Shown one piece after another: positions 8,417-16,201 of a stretch of 48,419 bases of DNA; position 1 is the first letter of the stretch, and each line of letters starts with the position of its first letter. Origin of the DNA: Clostridiaceae bacterium UBA6085 (GTDB taxonomy: Bacteria > Bacillota > Clostridia > Clostridiales > Clostridiaceae); contig DIXH01000006.1 of NCBI GenBank assembly GCA_002428605.1, positions 7,423 through 55,841 on the forward strand, read 5' to 3'. The notes below the pieces were generated by a model, which made no database searches, was not told where the DNA came from, and saw only the letters and a list, made by a program, of their open reading frames with translations. The position numbers were made by a program, and so were the translations under genes.

Positions 8417-9472
8417 ATGAAGACTTACCTTGTGACCGGAGGAGCCGGTTTCATAGGATCGAATTTTGTGATCCACATGCTGAATTCTTATAATGACGTG
8501 AAGATAGTGAATCTGGACAAGCTGACATATGCAGGGAACCTTGAAAACCTGAAGGGTGTTGAAAACAACAGTAACCATGTTTTCGTCCAGGGGGACATCT
8601 GTGACAAGGAGCTTGTAGGAAGGCTCTTCAGTGAGCATGACTTTGATTATGTAATTAATTTTGCAGCCGAGTCCCATGTGGACAGGAGCATAAAGGAGCC
8701 CGAGGTATTCGCCTCGACGAACGTACTTGGAACAGTTACACTTCTCAATGCTGCAAAGAGCGCATGGGAGAAGGACGGAGTCTGGAAGGAAGGAGCAAAG
8801 TTCCTTCAGGTCTCAACTGACGAGGTCTACGGATCGCTTGGAGATACAGGCTACTTCATGGAGACTACACCGATCGACCCGCACAGCCCGTATTCCTCGT
8901 CGAAGGCAGGAGCAGACATGATGGTCAAGGCTTACGCTGACACCTTCAAGATGCCTGTCAACATAACAAGATGTTCGAACAACTACGGACCCTACCAGTT
9001 CCCTGAGAAGCTGATACCTCTCATAATCAACAACTGTCTTAACAAGAGGCCGCTTCCTGTTTATGGCGACGGACTAAATGTAAGGGACTGGCTTTATGTC
9101 GTGGACCATTGCAAGGCTATTGACATGGTCGCAAGGAACGGAAGGCTCGGAGAAGTATACAATGTTGGCGGACATAACGAGAGGACGAATATCCACATAG
9201 TGAAGACGATAATCGCATACCTCAATGAAAATGTGGATGAAACCATCACCGAGGACCTCATAAAGTACGTTGAGGACAGGAAGGGACATGACAGAAGGTA
9301 CGGCATCGACCCGACAAAGATCAGGGAAGAGCTTGGCTGGGAGCCTGAGACCATGTACGAGGACGGCATAAAGCTGACCATCCAGTGGTATCTGGACAAC
9401 AAGGACTGGATGGATCACATAACAAGCGGCTCATATCAGGAATACTACGACAAGATGTATTCCGGGAGGTAG
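8417..9472 (+). CDS. rfbB: dTDP-glucose 4,6-dehydratase
   Basis: This 351-residue cytoplasmic enzyme makes dTDP-4-keto-6-deoxyglucose, the second step of dTDP-L-rhamnose synthesis. It is an extended SDR protein: the NAD-binding motif TGGAGFIG is at the N-terminus, the STDEVYG segment carries the catalytic Thr-Asp-Glu, and the YSSSK motif gives the Tyr/Lys pair. Downstream are the substrate-binding NNYGPYQFPEKLIP and VRDWLYV segments. Length is normal. The ATG at 8417 is preferred over one at 8396 because GGAGG lies 5 bases upstream. It is first in the locus and is followed by rfbC after 3 bases; rfbD and rfbA lie 13 kb downstream. Confidence 0.96.
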   Translation: MKTYLVTGGAGFIGSNFVIHMLNSYNDVKIVNLDKLTYAGNLENLKGVENNSNHVFVQGDICDKELVGRLFSEHDFDYVINFAAESHVDRSIKEPEVFASTNVLGTVTLLNAAKSAWEKDGVWKEGAKFLQVSTDEVYGSLGDTGYFMETTPIDPHSPYSSSKAGADMMVKAYADTFKMPVNITRCSNNYGPYQFPEKLIPLIINNCLNKRPLPVYGDGLNVRDWLYVVDHCKAIDMVARNGRLGEVYNVGGHNERTNIHIVKTIIAYLNENVDETITEDLIKYVEDRKGHDRRYGIDPTKIREELGWEPETMYEDGIKLTIQWYLDNKDWMDHITSGSYQEYYDKMYSGR

Positions 9473-9475
9473 GTC

Positions 9476-10033
9476 ATGGGTAAATTCAAGTTCACTGAAG
9501 GTGAAATAAAGGGAGTATTCGTGATCGAACCCACAGTGTTCGGAGACGACAGGGGTTACTTCATGGAAACCTACAACTATCAGGAGTTCAGCGAGAACGG
9601 ACTTCCGATGCAGTTCGTGCAGGACAACCAGAGCAAATCAAGGAAAGGCGTGCTCAGAGGTCTCCATTTCCAGTCAGAGATGCAGCAGGGAAAGCTCGTA
9701 AGGGTGATAAGCGGCGAAGTGTTCGATGTAGCTGTTGACCTCAGGAAGGGCTCTTACACATATGGAAAATGGCAGGGCGTAAGGCTGTCTGCGGAAAACA
9801 GGAAGCAGTTCTACGTACCCGAGGGCTTTGCACACGGATTCATCGTTCTTTCAGAGACAGCGGAATTCGTGTACAAGTGCACTAACCTCTATGCACCTCA
9901 GTATGAGGGCGGCATACTGTGGAACGATCCTGGAATAGGCATAGAGTGGCCACTTGAGGGAATCGATGAAGTGCTGCTTTCGGAAAAGGACAGGAATGCC
10001 GGTACTCTCCAAGAAAAAAGAATAGAACTATAG
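9476..10033 (+). CDS. rfbC: dTDP-4-dehydrorhamnose 3,5-epimerase
   Basis: This 185-residue cupin-fold enzyme epimerises dTDP-4-keto-6-deoxyglucose at C3 and C5, the third step of dTDP-L-rhamnose synthesis. RmlC marks include RGYFMETYN near the N-terminus, the catalytic histidine in VLRGLHFQ, the GEVFDVAVDLR strand and the FYVPEGFAHGF strand. Length matches the family. The ribosome site GGGAGG lies inside the end of rfbB, so the two genes are translationally close. A hairpin and an IS200-type element follow, separating this gene from the export genes. Confidence 0.96.
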   Translation: MGKFKFTEGEIKGVFVIEPTVFGDDRGYFMETYNYQEFSENGLPMQFVQDNQSKSRKGVLRGLHFQSEMQQGKLVRVISGEVFDVAVDLRKGSYTYGKWQGVRLSAENRKQFYVPEGFAHGFIVLSETAEFVYKCTNLYAPQYEGGILWNDPGIGIEWPLEGIDEVLLSEKDRNAGTLQEKRIEL

Positions 10034-10040
10034 AAATCCT

Positions 10041-10071
10041 GACCATATTTTTATATATTAAAAATATGGTC
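10041..10071 (+). terminator. AT-rich hairpin after rfbC, possible terminator
   Basis: A perfect 13-bp inverted repeat (10041-10053 with 10059-10071) surrounds a five-base loop just after the rfbC stop. No T run follows, so termination on the plus strand is uncertain. It may instead mark the left flank or left end of the insertion sequence. Confidence 0.45.
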
Positions 10072-10090
10072 ATCTGATTGTATCTACAAA

Positions 10091-10111
10091 ACCACTTGTT
10101 CTACAAGTGGT
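10091..10111 (+). repeat. Left-end hairpin of the IS200-type element
   Basis: A perfect 9-bp stem (10091-10099 with 10103-10111) closes a TCT loop. Its shape and outer bases match the right-end hairpin. In this family such hairpins are recognised by the transposase as single-stranded DNA. Confidence 0.85.
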
Positions 10112-10147
10112 CCAAAAAAGCTTCTAGCGTGGGGTCAAAAAAATAAA

Positions 10148-10200
10148 CTCCTTTGATAAAATAGAATGAGGTTCGCCAACCAAATCTATAATCAAAGGAG
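10148..10200 (+). promoter_or_regulatory. Leader stem that covers the transposase ribosome binding site
   Basis: Bases 10148-10157 are exactly complementary to 10191-10200, and the right arm contains the AAAGGAG ribosome site of tnpA. Pairing would hide the site. A leader stem that represses translation is known for IS200 transposase; that it works here is inference. Confidence 0.65.
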
Positions 10201-10209
10201 AGTTTCCAA

Positions 10210-10686
10210 ATGGATAGAGATAGTTTAGCACATACAACTTGGAATTGTAAGTATCACATTGTTTTTGCACCGAAGTACAGAAGGCAACTCATATATGGCC
10301 AGATCAAGACAGATATTGGTGTAATACTACGAAAACTATGTGATCAGAAGGGCGTAGAAATTATTGAGGCAAACGCATGTGTGGATCACATCCACATGTT
10401 GGTCAGTATTCCACCCAAACTGAGTGTCTCTGCCTTCATGGGATTTTTGAAGGGAAAAAGCTCACTAATGATATTCGACAGACACGCAAATATGAAGTAC
10501 AAATACGGCAACAGGAAATTCTGGTGCCGAGGCTATTATGTTGACACAGTAGGCAGAAATAAGAATGCCATTCAGCAGTACATCAAGAATCAACTACAAG
10601 AGGATGTAGTAGAAGATCAGATAAGTATGAATGAATACATAGACCCGTTTACGGGTGAGGCAGTAAAGAAGGGCAAAAAAGATTAG
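10210..10686 (+). CDS. tnpA: IS200-family Y1 (HUH) transposase
   Basis: This 158-residue single-strand transposase cuts and rejoins DNA at the element ends. It carries the HUH pair His60/His62 in DHIHML, the GYYVDTVG strand and the likely nucleophile Tyr124 in the helix IQQYIKNQ. Length is normal for IS200 TnpA. The protein appears complete, with no frameshift, so the element may be active. The start ATG has AAGGAG 9 bases upstream, inside a stem. Codon use is more AT-rich, with fewer AGG and CTG codons than the neighbours, which suits a recent arrival. It lies between rfbC and the exporter genes, in the same direction. Confidence 0.95.
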   Translation: MDRDSLAHTTWNCKYHIVFAPKYRRQLIYGQIKTDIGVILRKLCDQKGVEIIEANACVDHIHMLVSIPPKLSVSAFMGFLKGKSSLMIFDRHANMKYKYGNRKFWCRGYYVDTVGRNKNAIQQYIKNQLQEDVVEDQISMNEYIDPFTGEAVKKGKKD

Positions 10687-10701
10687 CCCCTTTTAGGGGC
10701 T
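10685..10701 (+). repeat. Small hairpin overlapping the tnpA stop
   Basis: AGCCCC (10685-10690) pairs with GGGGCT (10696-10701) around a TTTTA loop. It may weakly terminate the transposase transcript, but there is no T run after it. Confidence 0.4.
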
Positions 10702-10737
10702 GCCCGTAGTAATAATGCGGTTGGCGAACTATTCAAT

Positions 10738-10751
10738 GTGTCTTAAGACAC
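10738..10751. repeat. Perfect 14-bp palindrome inside the IS right end
   Basis: The sequence GTGTCTTAAGACAC is its own reverse complement. It lies between tnpA and the right-end hairpin. Another small hairpin with a TCT loop follows at 10764-10776. Function is unknown. Confidence 0.5.
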
Positions 10752-10783
10752 AGCTAGTACCATGCCCTTCTAGGGCTGAGCAA

Positions 10784-10804
10784 ACCACCGGTTCTACCGG
10801 TGGT
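10784..10804 (+). repeat. Right-end hairpin of the IS200-type element
   Basis: A perfect 9-bp stem (10784-10792 with 10796-10804) closes a TCT loop. It shares the outer ACCAC and GTGGT and the loop with the left-end hairpin, differing only in the middle of the stem. Confidence 0.85.
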
Positions 10805-10876
10805 GGTGATTATTTGTATATCGGTGCTGCTTTCTGAGCCCTTAGGGCTTATCTCGGAATTTTGTTAGGTGGTCGT

Positions 10877-11653
10877 ATGTTAAAGAAGATCAAAGAAATA
10901 ACTGTTTATAAGGAGCTCCTGTTCAACCTTACCAGCAAGGAGCTTAAGCTGAAATACAAGAATTCCGCACTGGGATTCTTCTGGTCGTTCCTGAATCCAC
11001 TTCTGATGCTGACAGTATATACTTTCGCATTCAAGTTCATTATGAAGGTACAGATTGAGAACTACAGCCTGGTACTTCTGGCAGGACTCCTGCCCTGGAA
11101 CTTTTTCAATGCATCCGTACAGGGAAGCACCATGTCGCTTGTGAACAATTCACATCTGATCAAGAAGGTGTATTTTCCAAGGGAGATAATACCATTGTCT
11201 TTAATCATGAGCAATTTCGTGAACTTCCTCATGACATTGATAGTGCTGTTCGCTGCAATGATGCTTTTTGGAGTGCCGCTTGGCATAAACATACTGATGC
11301 TGCCTGTAGTTCTGATTCTCCTTGTCATGTTCACCACAGGGCTCAGCCTTATGCTTTCAGCTCTAAACGTATATTACAGGGATATTTCCCATTTCACTGA
11401 GATCCTGTTCATGGCGTGGATATACCTTACTCCTGTAATCTACTCCTTCTCGATGATACCGGAAAAGTACAGGATATTCCTCATGCTGAATCCTATGACG
11501 CTTGTTGTAGAGCTCATAAGGGATACAACTATCAGGAACGTGTTTCCTGATCTGAAGTTCCTTCTGGCACTGCTTGTTGTCTCTTCAATTACTCTTGCTG
11601 TCGGTCAGAGCGTGTTTACAAAGCTCGAACGCGACATCGCAGAGCGGATATAG
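10877..11653 (+). CDS. wzm: ABC-2 polysaccharide export permease
   Basis: This 258-residue membrane protein is predicted to form the channel that moves a lipid-linked glycan across the cytoplasmic membrane. About six hydrophobic segments are visible, with the family segment YKNSALGFFWSFLNPLLML near the N-terminus and a conserved region around YYRDISHFTEI and LTPVIYS. Length is normal for Wzm/TagG proteins. The ATG at 10877 has AGGTGG upstream; a TTG at 10862 in the same frame is less likely. It is followed after 12 bases by its ATPase. TagG (teichoic acid export) is an alternative name; the rhamnose genes around it favour a polysaccharide. Confidence 0.92.
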   Translation: MLKKIKEITVYKELLFNLTSKELKLKYKNSALGFFWSFLNPLLMLTVYTFAFKFIMKVQIENYSLVLLAGLLPWNFFNASVQGSTMSLVNNSHLIKKVYFPREIIPLSLIMSNFVNFLMTLIVLFAAMMLFGVPLGINILMLPVVLILLVMFTTGLSLMLSALNVYYRDISHFTEILFMAWIYLTPVIYSFSMIPEKYRIFLMLNPMTLVVELIRDTTIRNVFPDLKFLLALLVVSSITLAVGQSVFTKLERDIAERI

Positions 11654-11665
11654 AGGGGTGGAAAT

Positions 11666-12934
11666 ATGGCAGTGATAGAATTCAAGAACGTAAACAAGAA
11701 GTTCAAGCTGTACCAGAACCTCAGCTATTCGATCAAGGAGATCTTCATCAATACCTTGCTGAGAAGATGGAGGCTGCAGGTGGCATACCACCCAGTATTG
11801 ACTGATGTGTCCTTCAGGATCGAAAAGGGAGAGACAGTAGGGATTATCGGGGAGAACGGTACAGGAAAGAGCACAACTTTAAAGCTGATATCAAAGATAC
11901 TCTATGCAGACAGCGGAGATGTGCTGGTAAACGGCAAGGTATCTGCGCTCCTTGAGGTAGGTGCCGGCTTCCAGCCAGACCTGACCGGAAGGGAGAATGT
12001 GTTCCTGTACGGATCCATACTCGGGCTCTCCAAGGCAACCATCACAAAGAAATACGACGAGATAGTGGCGTTTGCGGAGATGGAGGAGTTCATGGAATCC
12101 CCTGTCAAGAACTACTCATCAGGTATGTACATGAGGCTTGCTTTCGCTGTTGCGATAAATGTGGACCCTGACATACTGATCATCGACGAGGTACTGGCGG
12201 TGGGCGATGAAGCCTTCCAGAAGAAGTGCATAGAGAAGATCCTCTCATTTAAGAGGCAGGGCAAGACCATAGTATTCGTGTCGCATGACATGGGGATGGT
12301 TGACAGGATATGCGACAGGGTGATCTTCATAAAGAAGGGCGGACACATAGTTGAGGGCTCGACGGATGACATGATAAACCTGTACAGGAGACTCGTGTAC
12401 AATATAGTCGACGAGCCTGAAACGCCGGTAGTCGGGGAAAACGGCAAGGTGAAGCTCATGCTCCATGAATCACATTCCCACCCCATGAACAACAGGTATG
12501 GAAACAGGAAGGTGGAGATCTCAAGGGTCTACTTCTCTGACGTGGCAGGCAATATAAAGAACAGGTTTGATACTGGCGAGGATATTGCGGTAAATGTGGA
12601 GATCAAAAGAAACTCAGATGTCGATGAAGTGGTGTTCGGCTACGCTGTGCATTCTGAGGATGATGTCCTTGTATCTGGAAGCAATTCCAGGAACCATCAT
12701 GTGACATTGAAGAATCCAGCGGACACTGCCCGGTTCAGGCTTATTATCAGCAATGTGCTCCTTGAGGGCAGATACCAGTTCACTGCTGAGATCCATAGCT
12801 CCGAACAGGTCGACCAGTATGACATCCTGGACAGGCAGTATGAGTTCATGGTAGACCAGGAGACTGGCGACGGGAAGGGACTTGTTAAACTTCCTGTAGC
12901 CTTTGAGATACCGGAAGAGAGCAGCCTCAGATGA
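11666..12934 (+). CDS. wzt: Polysaccharide ABC exporter ATPase with C-terminal glycan-binding domain
   Basis: This 422-residue ATPase powers Wzm. The nucleotide-binding domain (about 1-245) has Walker A GENGTGKST (61-69), signature YSSGMYMRLAFA (about 150), Walker B DILIIDE (about 169) and the switch histidine in VFVSHDM. About 150 extra residues at the C-terminus (about 270-420) correspond to the Wzt C-terminal beta domain. In O9a-type systems that domain reads a chemical cap on the glycan end; whether it does so here is unknown. The next gene starts inside its stop codon (ATGA overlap), so the genes are translationally coupled. Confidence 0.93.
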   Translation: MAVIEFKNVNKKFKLYQNLSYSIKEIFINTLLRRWRLQVAYHPVLTDVSFRIEKGETVGIIGENGTGKSTTLKLISKILYADSGDVLVNGKVSALLEVGAGFQPDLTGRENVFLYGSILGLSKATITKKYDEIVAFAEMEEFMESPVKNYSSGMYMRLAFAVAINVDPDILIIDEVLAVGDEAFQKKCIEKILSFKRQGKTIVFVSHDMGMVDRICDRVIFIKKGGHIVEGSTDDMINLYRRLVYNIVDEPETPVVGENGKVKLMLHESHSHPMNNRYGNRKVEISRVYFSDVAGNIKNRFDTGEDIAVNVEIKRNSDVDEVVFGYAVHSEDDVLVSGSNSRNHHVTLKNPADTARFRLIISNVLLEGRYQFTAEIHSSEQVDQYDILDRQYEFMVDQETGDGKGLVKLPVAFEIPEESSLR

Positions 12935-13896
12935 GAGCTGACATTGTAGTACCAAACTACAACGGCTTAAGGCATATGGAGCTTCTGGCAAGGTCCCTTG
13001 CAGCTCAGGATGACAGTGACTTCAGGGTCATACTTGTTGACAACGGGTCAGAGGATGGCAGCCCGGAGCTCTTTGAGAAGCTTTCAGCAGAGCTGGGGCT
13101 TGACCATGTCATCATAAGGAATGGAGCAAACCTTGGATTTCCAGCCGCCGTGAATGCAGGTATAAAGATTTCTAATGAAGAGATCGTGATCCTCCTCAAC
13201 AATGATATCGAAGCTGACCAGTCATTCGTGAGAGAGCTCAAGAAGTGCATGGAGGCCAGGCCGGATGCATTTTCGGTCCAGTCCAGGATGATGCGCTTCG
13301 ATGACAGGGATAAGTTAGACGATGCCGGGGACGGATATACCATACTTGGCTGGGGCTACAAGACAGGAGACGGAAAGAATGCTGCAAACTACCTGGACGA
13401 GAGGGAGATATTCAGCTCCTGTGCGGGGGCTGCAGCATACAGAAAGAGCGTATTCGATGAGATCGGGCTGTTCGATGAATCATTCTTCGCTTATCTTGAA
13501 GACATGGATATTTCCTGGAGAGCTAAGGTAGCAGGCTACACCAACCACTACTCCCCGGATTCAGTGGTTTACCATGTTGGAAGCTCGTCAACCGGCGGCA
13601 GAAGGTCGTCCTTCAAGATGAAGCTGGTGCCAAGGAACAACATATGGCTCATATGGAAGAATATGCCTCTTGTGTTTCTTGTGTTGAATTTTCCATTCAT
13701 CGCAGCAGGGATACTCATAAAAGGCGCTGCATTCGCCCTGATGGGCTTTGGAAGAGAATACTGGGGTTCTGTAGGCGAAGGGGTAAAGACCCTCGGTGAA
13801 GTCAGGAGAGGCCCATTCAGGCTTAAGGACGCAGGAAGGCACATAAGAATACAGCTGGAGCTTATTGCTGGGATCTGGCACCTGATAAAGAAGTAA
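12931..13896 (+). CDS. GT2 family glycosyltransferase
   Basis: This 321-residue GT-A enzyme probably adds one sugar to the growing lipid-linked glycan at the cytoplasmic face. It shows the N-terminal DIVVPNYNG strand, the metal-binding NND motif in ILLNNDIEAD (about 88-97), and the catalytic-type acidic motif YLEDMDISWRAK. WbbL-type rhamnosyltransferases look like this. A hydrophobic stretch near 240-280 (PLVFLVLNFPFIAAGILIK) may tether it to the membrane. It overlaps wzt by four bases. The donor sugar cannot be read from sequence; dTDP-rhamnose is the natural guess. Confidence 0.88.
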   Translation: MRADIVVPNYNGLRHMELLARSLAAQDDSDFRVILVDNGSEDGSPELFEKLSAELGLDHVIIRNGANLGFPAAVNAGIKISNEEIVILLNNDIEADQSFVRELKKCMEARPDAFSVQSRMMRFDDRDKLDDAGDGYTILGWGYKTGDGKNAANYLDEREIFSSCAGAAAYRKSVFDEIGLFDESFFAYLEDMDISWRAKVAGYTNHYSPDSVVYHVGSSSTGGRRSSFKMKLVPRNNIWLIWKNMPLVFLVLNFPFIAAGILIKGAAFALMGFGREYWGSVGEGVKTLGEVRRGPFRLKDAGRHIRIQLELIAGIWHLIKK

Positions 13897-13909
13897 GAAC
13901 GGAGGACCT

Positions 13910-14764
13910 ATGGACGTTTCAATAATCATTGTCAACTACAATACGTGTGAGCTTACCGGAAAGGCCATAGATTCCGTTGTGAATACGGTCAGGAACCACA
14001 CTTATGAGATAATACTGGTGGATAACGGTTCTGCCGATGGAAGCGTAGAGGCTTTCAGGAGAAGGCAGGACATCGTCTTCATAGAGACCGGTGAGAACCT
14101 GGGATTCTCAAAGGCGAACAATATCGGGATAAGGGCTTCAAAAGGAAGAAGGATACTGCTCCTGAATTCAGACACCGTAGCAAGGTCCGGCGCCATCGAC
14201 AGGTCCATGGAGTACATGGATTCCACAGGTGTCAAGGTCCTCGGCGCCAAGGTGGTGCTTCCTGACGGGAACCTGGACAAGGCCTGCAAGAGGTCATTTC
14301 CGACTCCTTCAAATTCAGTATGGCACTACATGTACCTTGACAGGCTGTTCAAGGGGAGCAAGACCTTCGGAGCATACAACCTGACTTATCTTGACGAAGA
14401 CGAGATCGGCATGGTGGAGTGCATCATGGGTGCATACATGATGGTGGACAGGGAGGTCATTGACAGCGTTGGTCTGCTTGATGAGGATTTTTTCATGTAT
14501 GGTGAGGACATCGACTGGTGCTACAGGATGGTGGAAGCCGGATACGGGATAATATACTATCCTGAGGCAGTCATAACACATTACAAGAAGGCGAGCTTCA
14601 ACAAGAGAAGGAAGGAGTCCATAAGGGAGTTCTACGACTCAATGTGGATATTCTACGAAAAGCATTATAAGGAAAAATACGGGAAGGGTGTCTCTTTGGC
14701 AATGTATGCCGGTATAAAGGGGAAAATGGCCCTGGACCTTGCAATAAATTCGCTGAAGAGGTGA
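13910..14764 (+). CDS. GT2 family glycosyltransferase, rhamnosyltransferase-like
   Basis: This 284-residue GT-A transferase begins VSIIIVNYNTCELT, carries the metal motif in LLLNSDTVAR and the YGEDIDWCYRMVEAGY signature typical of dTDP-rhamnosyl transferases of the WbbL group. It has no clear membrane segment. GGAGG lies 5 bases before the ATG. It sits 13 bases after the previous GT2 gene and 7 bases before the initiating transferase gene. Donor and acceptor are not known from sequence. Confidence 0.88.
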   Translation: MDVSIIIVNYNTCELTGKAIDSVVNTVRNHTYEIILVDNGSADGSVEAFRRRQDIVFIETGENLGFSKANNIGIRASKGRRILLLNSDTVARSGAIDRSMEYMDSTGVKVLGAKVVLPDGNLDKACKRSFPTPSNSVWHYMYLDRLFKGSKTFGAYNLTYLDEDEIGMVECIMGAYMMVDREVIDSVGLLDEDFFMYGEDIDWCYRMVEAGYGIIYYPEAVITHYKKASFNKRRKESIREFYDSMWIFYEKHYKEKYGKGVSLAMYAGIKGKMALDLAINSLKR

Positions 14765-14771
14765 TTTTGCC

Positions 14772-16172
14772 GTGATCAAGAAAAACCAGAAGATACTGAA
14801 CATGCTGCAGTTCGTGCTGGACATGGCGGCGATTCTCTTATCCATAGCAGCATCATGGTTCCTGAGGTTCCACTCGGGGTTAGTGCCCATATGGTTCCCG
14901 GGAGTCCTTTCATTCTGGGATTATTTCAATCCTGTAGTCATGTTCCTGCCTTTCTTCGCTATCTGCCTGTATCTGTTCAAGCTGTATGACCCTCAGAGGA
15001 AGAACACGTTCTCCGAGGAAGTATATGCGATAGTTAAGGCAAACAGCACAGGCATATTCATATTTGTCCTGTTCCTGTTCCTCTCCAAACAGATGCACTA
15101 TTCCAGGGTGATGCTTGCAATCCATGTTGTGCTGGTCAATCTGTTCATGATAGCCGAGAGGGGGTCCATCAGGCTGGTGCTCAGGCGAATGAGGGCGAAA
15201 GGGTATAACCTGAAGCACATCATTCTTGTCGGAGACAGTGACGCATCGAGAAGGATAATAAGCTCCATGGCTTCAAACAGGCAATGGGGATACAACATAA
15301 TAGGGGTGATCAGCACTGGACTTGTGGATGCTGATCTTCCTGCAAGGCATCTTGGAATACTTTCCGACCTTGAGGAAGTGATAACAAGGGAGAATGCTGA
15401 CGAGGTCTTCATAACCCTTGAGCTTAATGAGTACAAGGTAGTGGAAAAGATAATACGCGTGTGCGAGAAGGCGGGAGTGAAGACCTACATAGTTCCGGAC
15501 TACTACAGATATCTTCCGGCAAGGCCGTTTGTTGAGGATGTCGACGGGCTCCCTATAATAAACATAAGGTACATACCACTCGACAATCCTGTATATGCAT
15601 TCGTAAAAAGGTTCCTGGACATACTGATCTCAGGACTTGGCCTCCTCGCAATAAGCCCTGTGCTTCTAATAGTTGCCATTCTTGTCCGGCTCGATTCCCC
15701 GGGACCTGTAATTTTCGTGCAGGAAAGGGTTGGAATTAACAGGAAGTCATTCAACATGTACAAGTTCAGGTCAATGAAGCTGCAGACGGATGAAGAGGAG
15801 CACGACAAGTGGACCACAAAGGATGACCCGAGAAAGACCAAGGTAGGCAACTTCATCAGGAAGACAAGCATAGATGAACTGCCGCAGCTCTTCAACGTAC
15901 TTAAGGGTGACATGTCACTTGTGGGGCCGAGGCCTGAAAGACCATATTTCGTGGAAAAGTTCAAGGAAGAGGTTCCGAGGTACATGATAAAGCATCAGGT
16001 GAGGCCCGGAATCACAGGCTGGGCTCAGGTACAGGGATGGAGAGGCGATACCTCGATCGTAAGAAGGATCGAATGCGACATTTACTACATTGAGAACTGG
16101 AGCCTGATTTTCGATGCAAGGATATTCCTAATGACGTTCTTCAAGAGGAAGGTCAAGGAAAACGCCTATTAG
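14772..16172 (+). CDS. Undecaprenyl-phosphate sugar phosphotransferase (initiating transferase)
   Basis: This 466-residue membrane enzyme (polyprenyl glycosylphosphotransferase, WcaJ/WbaP type) is predicted to start the glycan by moving a sugar phosphate, commonly glucose or galactose, onto undecaprenyl phosphate. Four or five hydrophobic segments fill about residues 10-125, a Rossmann-like domain (HIILVGDSDASRR) follows, and the catalytic domain runs from about 277 to the end, with VKRFLDILISGLGL, YKFRSMK, TSIDELPQLFNVLKGD and SLVGPRPERP. It starts at GTG with AGAGGTGA upstream. Its place inside an ABC-export locus fits initiation of the same polymer. Confidence 0.92.
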   Translation: MIKKNQKILNMLQFVLDMAAILLSIAASWFLRFHSGLVPIWFPGVLSFWDYFNPVVMFLPFFAICLYLFKLYDPQRKNTFSEEVYAIVKANSTGIFIFVLFLFLSKQMHYSRVMLAIHVVLVNLFMIAERGSIRLVLRRMRAKGYNLKHIILVGDSDASRRIISSMASNRQWGYNIIGVISTGLVDADLPARHLGILSDLEEVITRENADEVFITLELNEYKVVEKIIRVCEKAGVKTYIVPDYYRYLPARPFVEDVDGLPIINIRYIPLDNPVYAFVKRFLDILISGLGLLAISPVLLIVAILVRLDSPGPVIFVQERVGINRKSFNMYKFRSMKLQTDEEEHDKWTTKDDPRKTKVGNFIRKTSIDELPQLFNVLKGDMSLVGPRPERPYFVEKFKEEVPRYMIKHQVRPGITGWAQVQGWRGDTSIVRRIECDIYYIENWSLIFDARIFLMTFFKRKVKENAY

Positions 16173-16201
16173 AAGATTATGACTGATTGGATGTGGTCAT
16201 C

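Larger units (their letters stand above)
10080..10825 (+). mobile_element. IS200-type insertion sequence between rfbC and wzm
   Basis: A single Y1 transposase gene is flanked by two hairpins of the same design: a left one at 10091-10111 and a right one at 10784-10804, each with a 9-bp stem beginning ACCAC and a TCT loop. This is the subterminal-hairpin layout of IS200/IS605 elements, here without tnpB. There are no terminal inverted repeats or target duplication, as expected for this family. The outer limits are estimates because the cleavage sites cannot be fixed without an empty site. The element looks more AT-rich than its neighbours. Confidence 0.88.

Noticed and set aside
16187..16201. 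TTG start for the first large GT2 gene
   Set aside because: It has no better ribosome site than ATG 16202, so the ATG is preferred, though the choice is weak.
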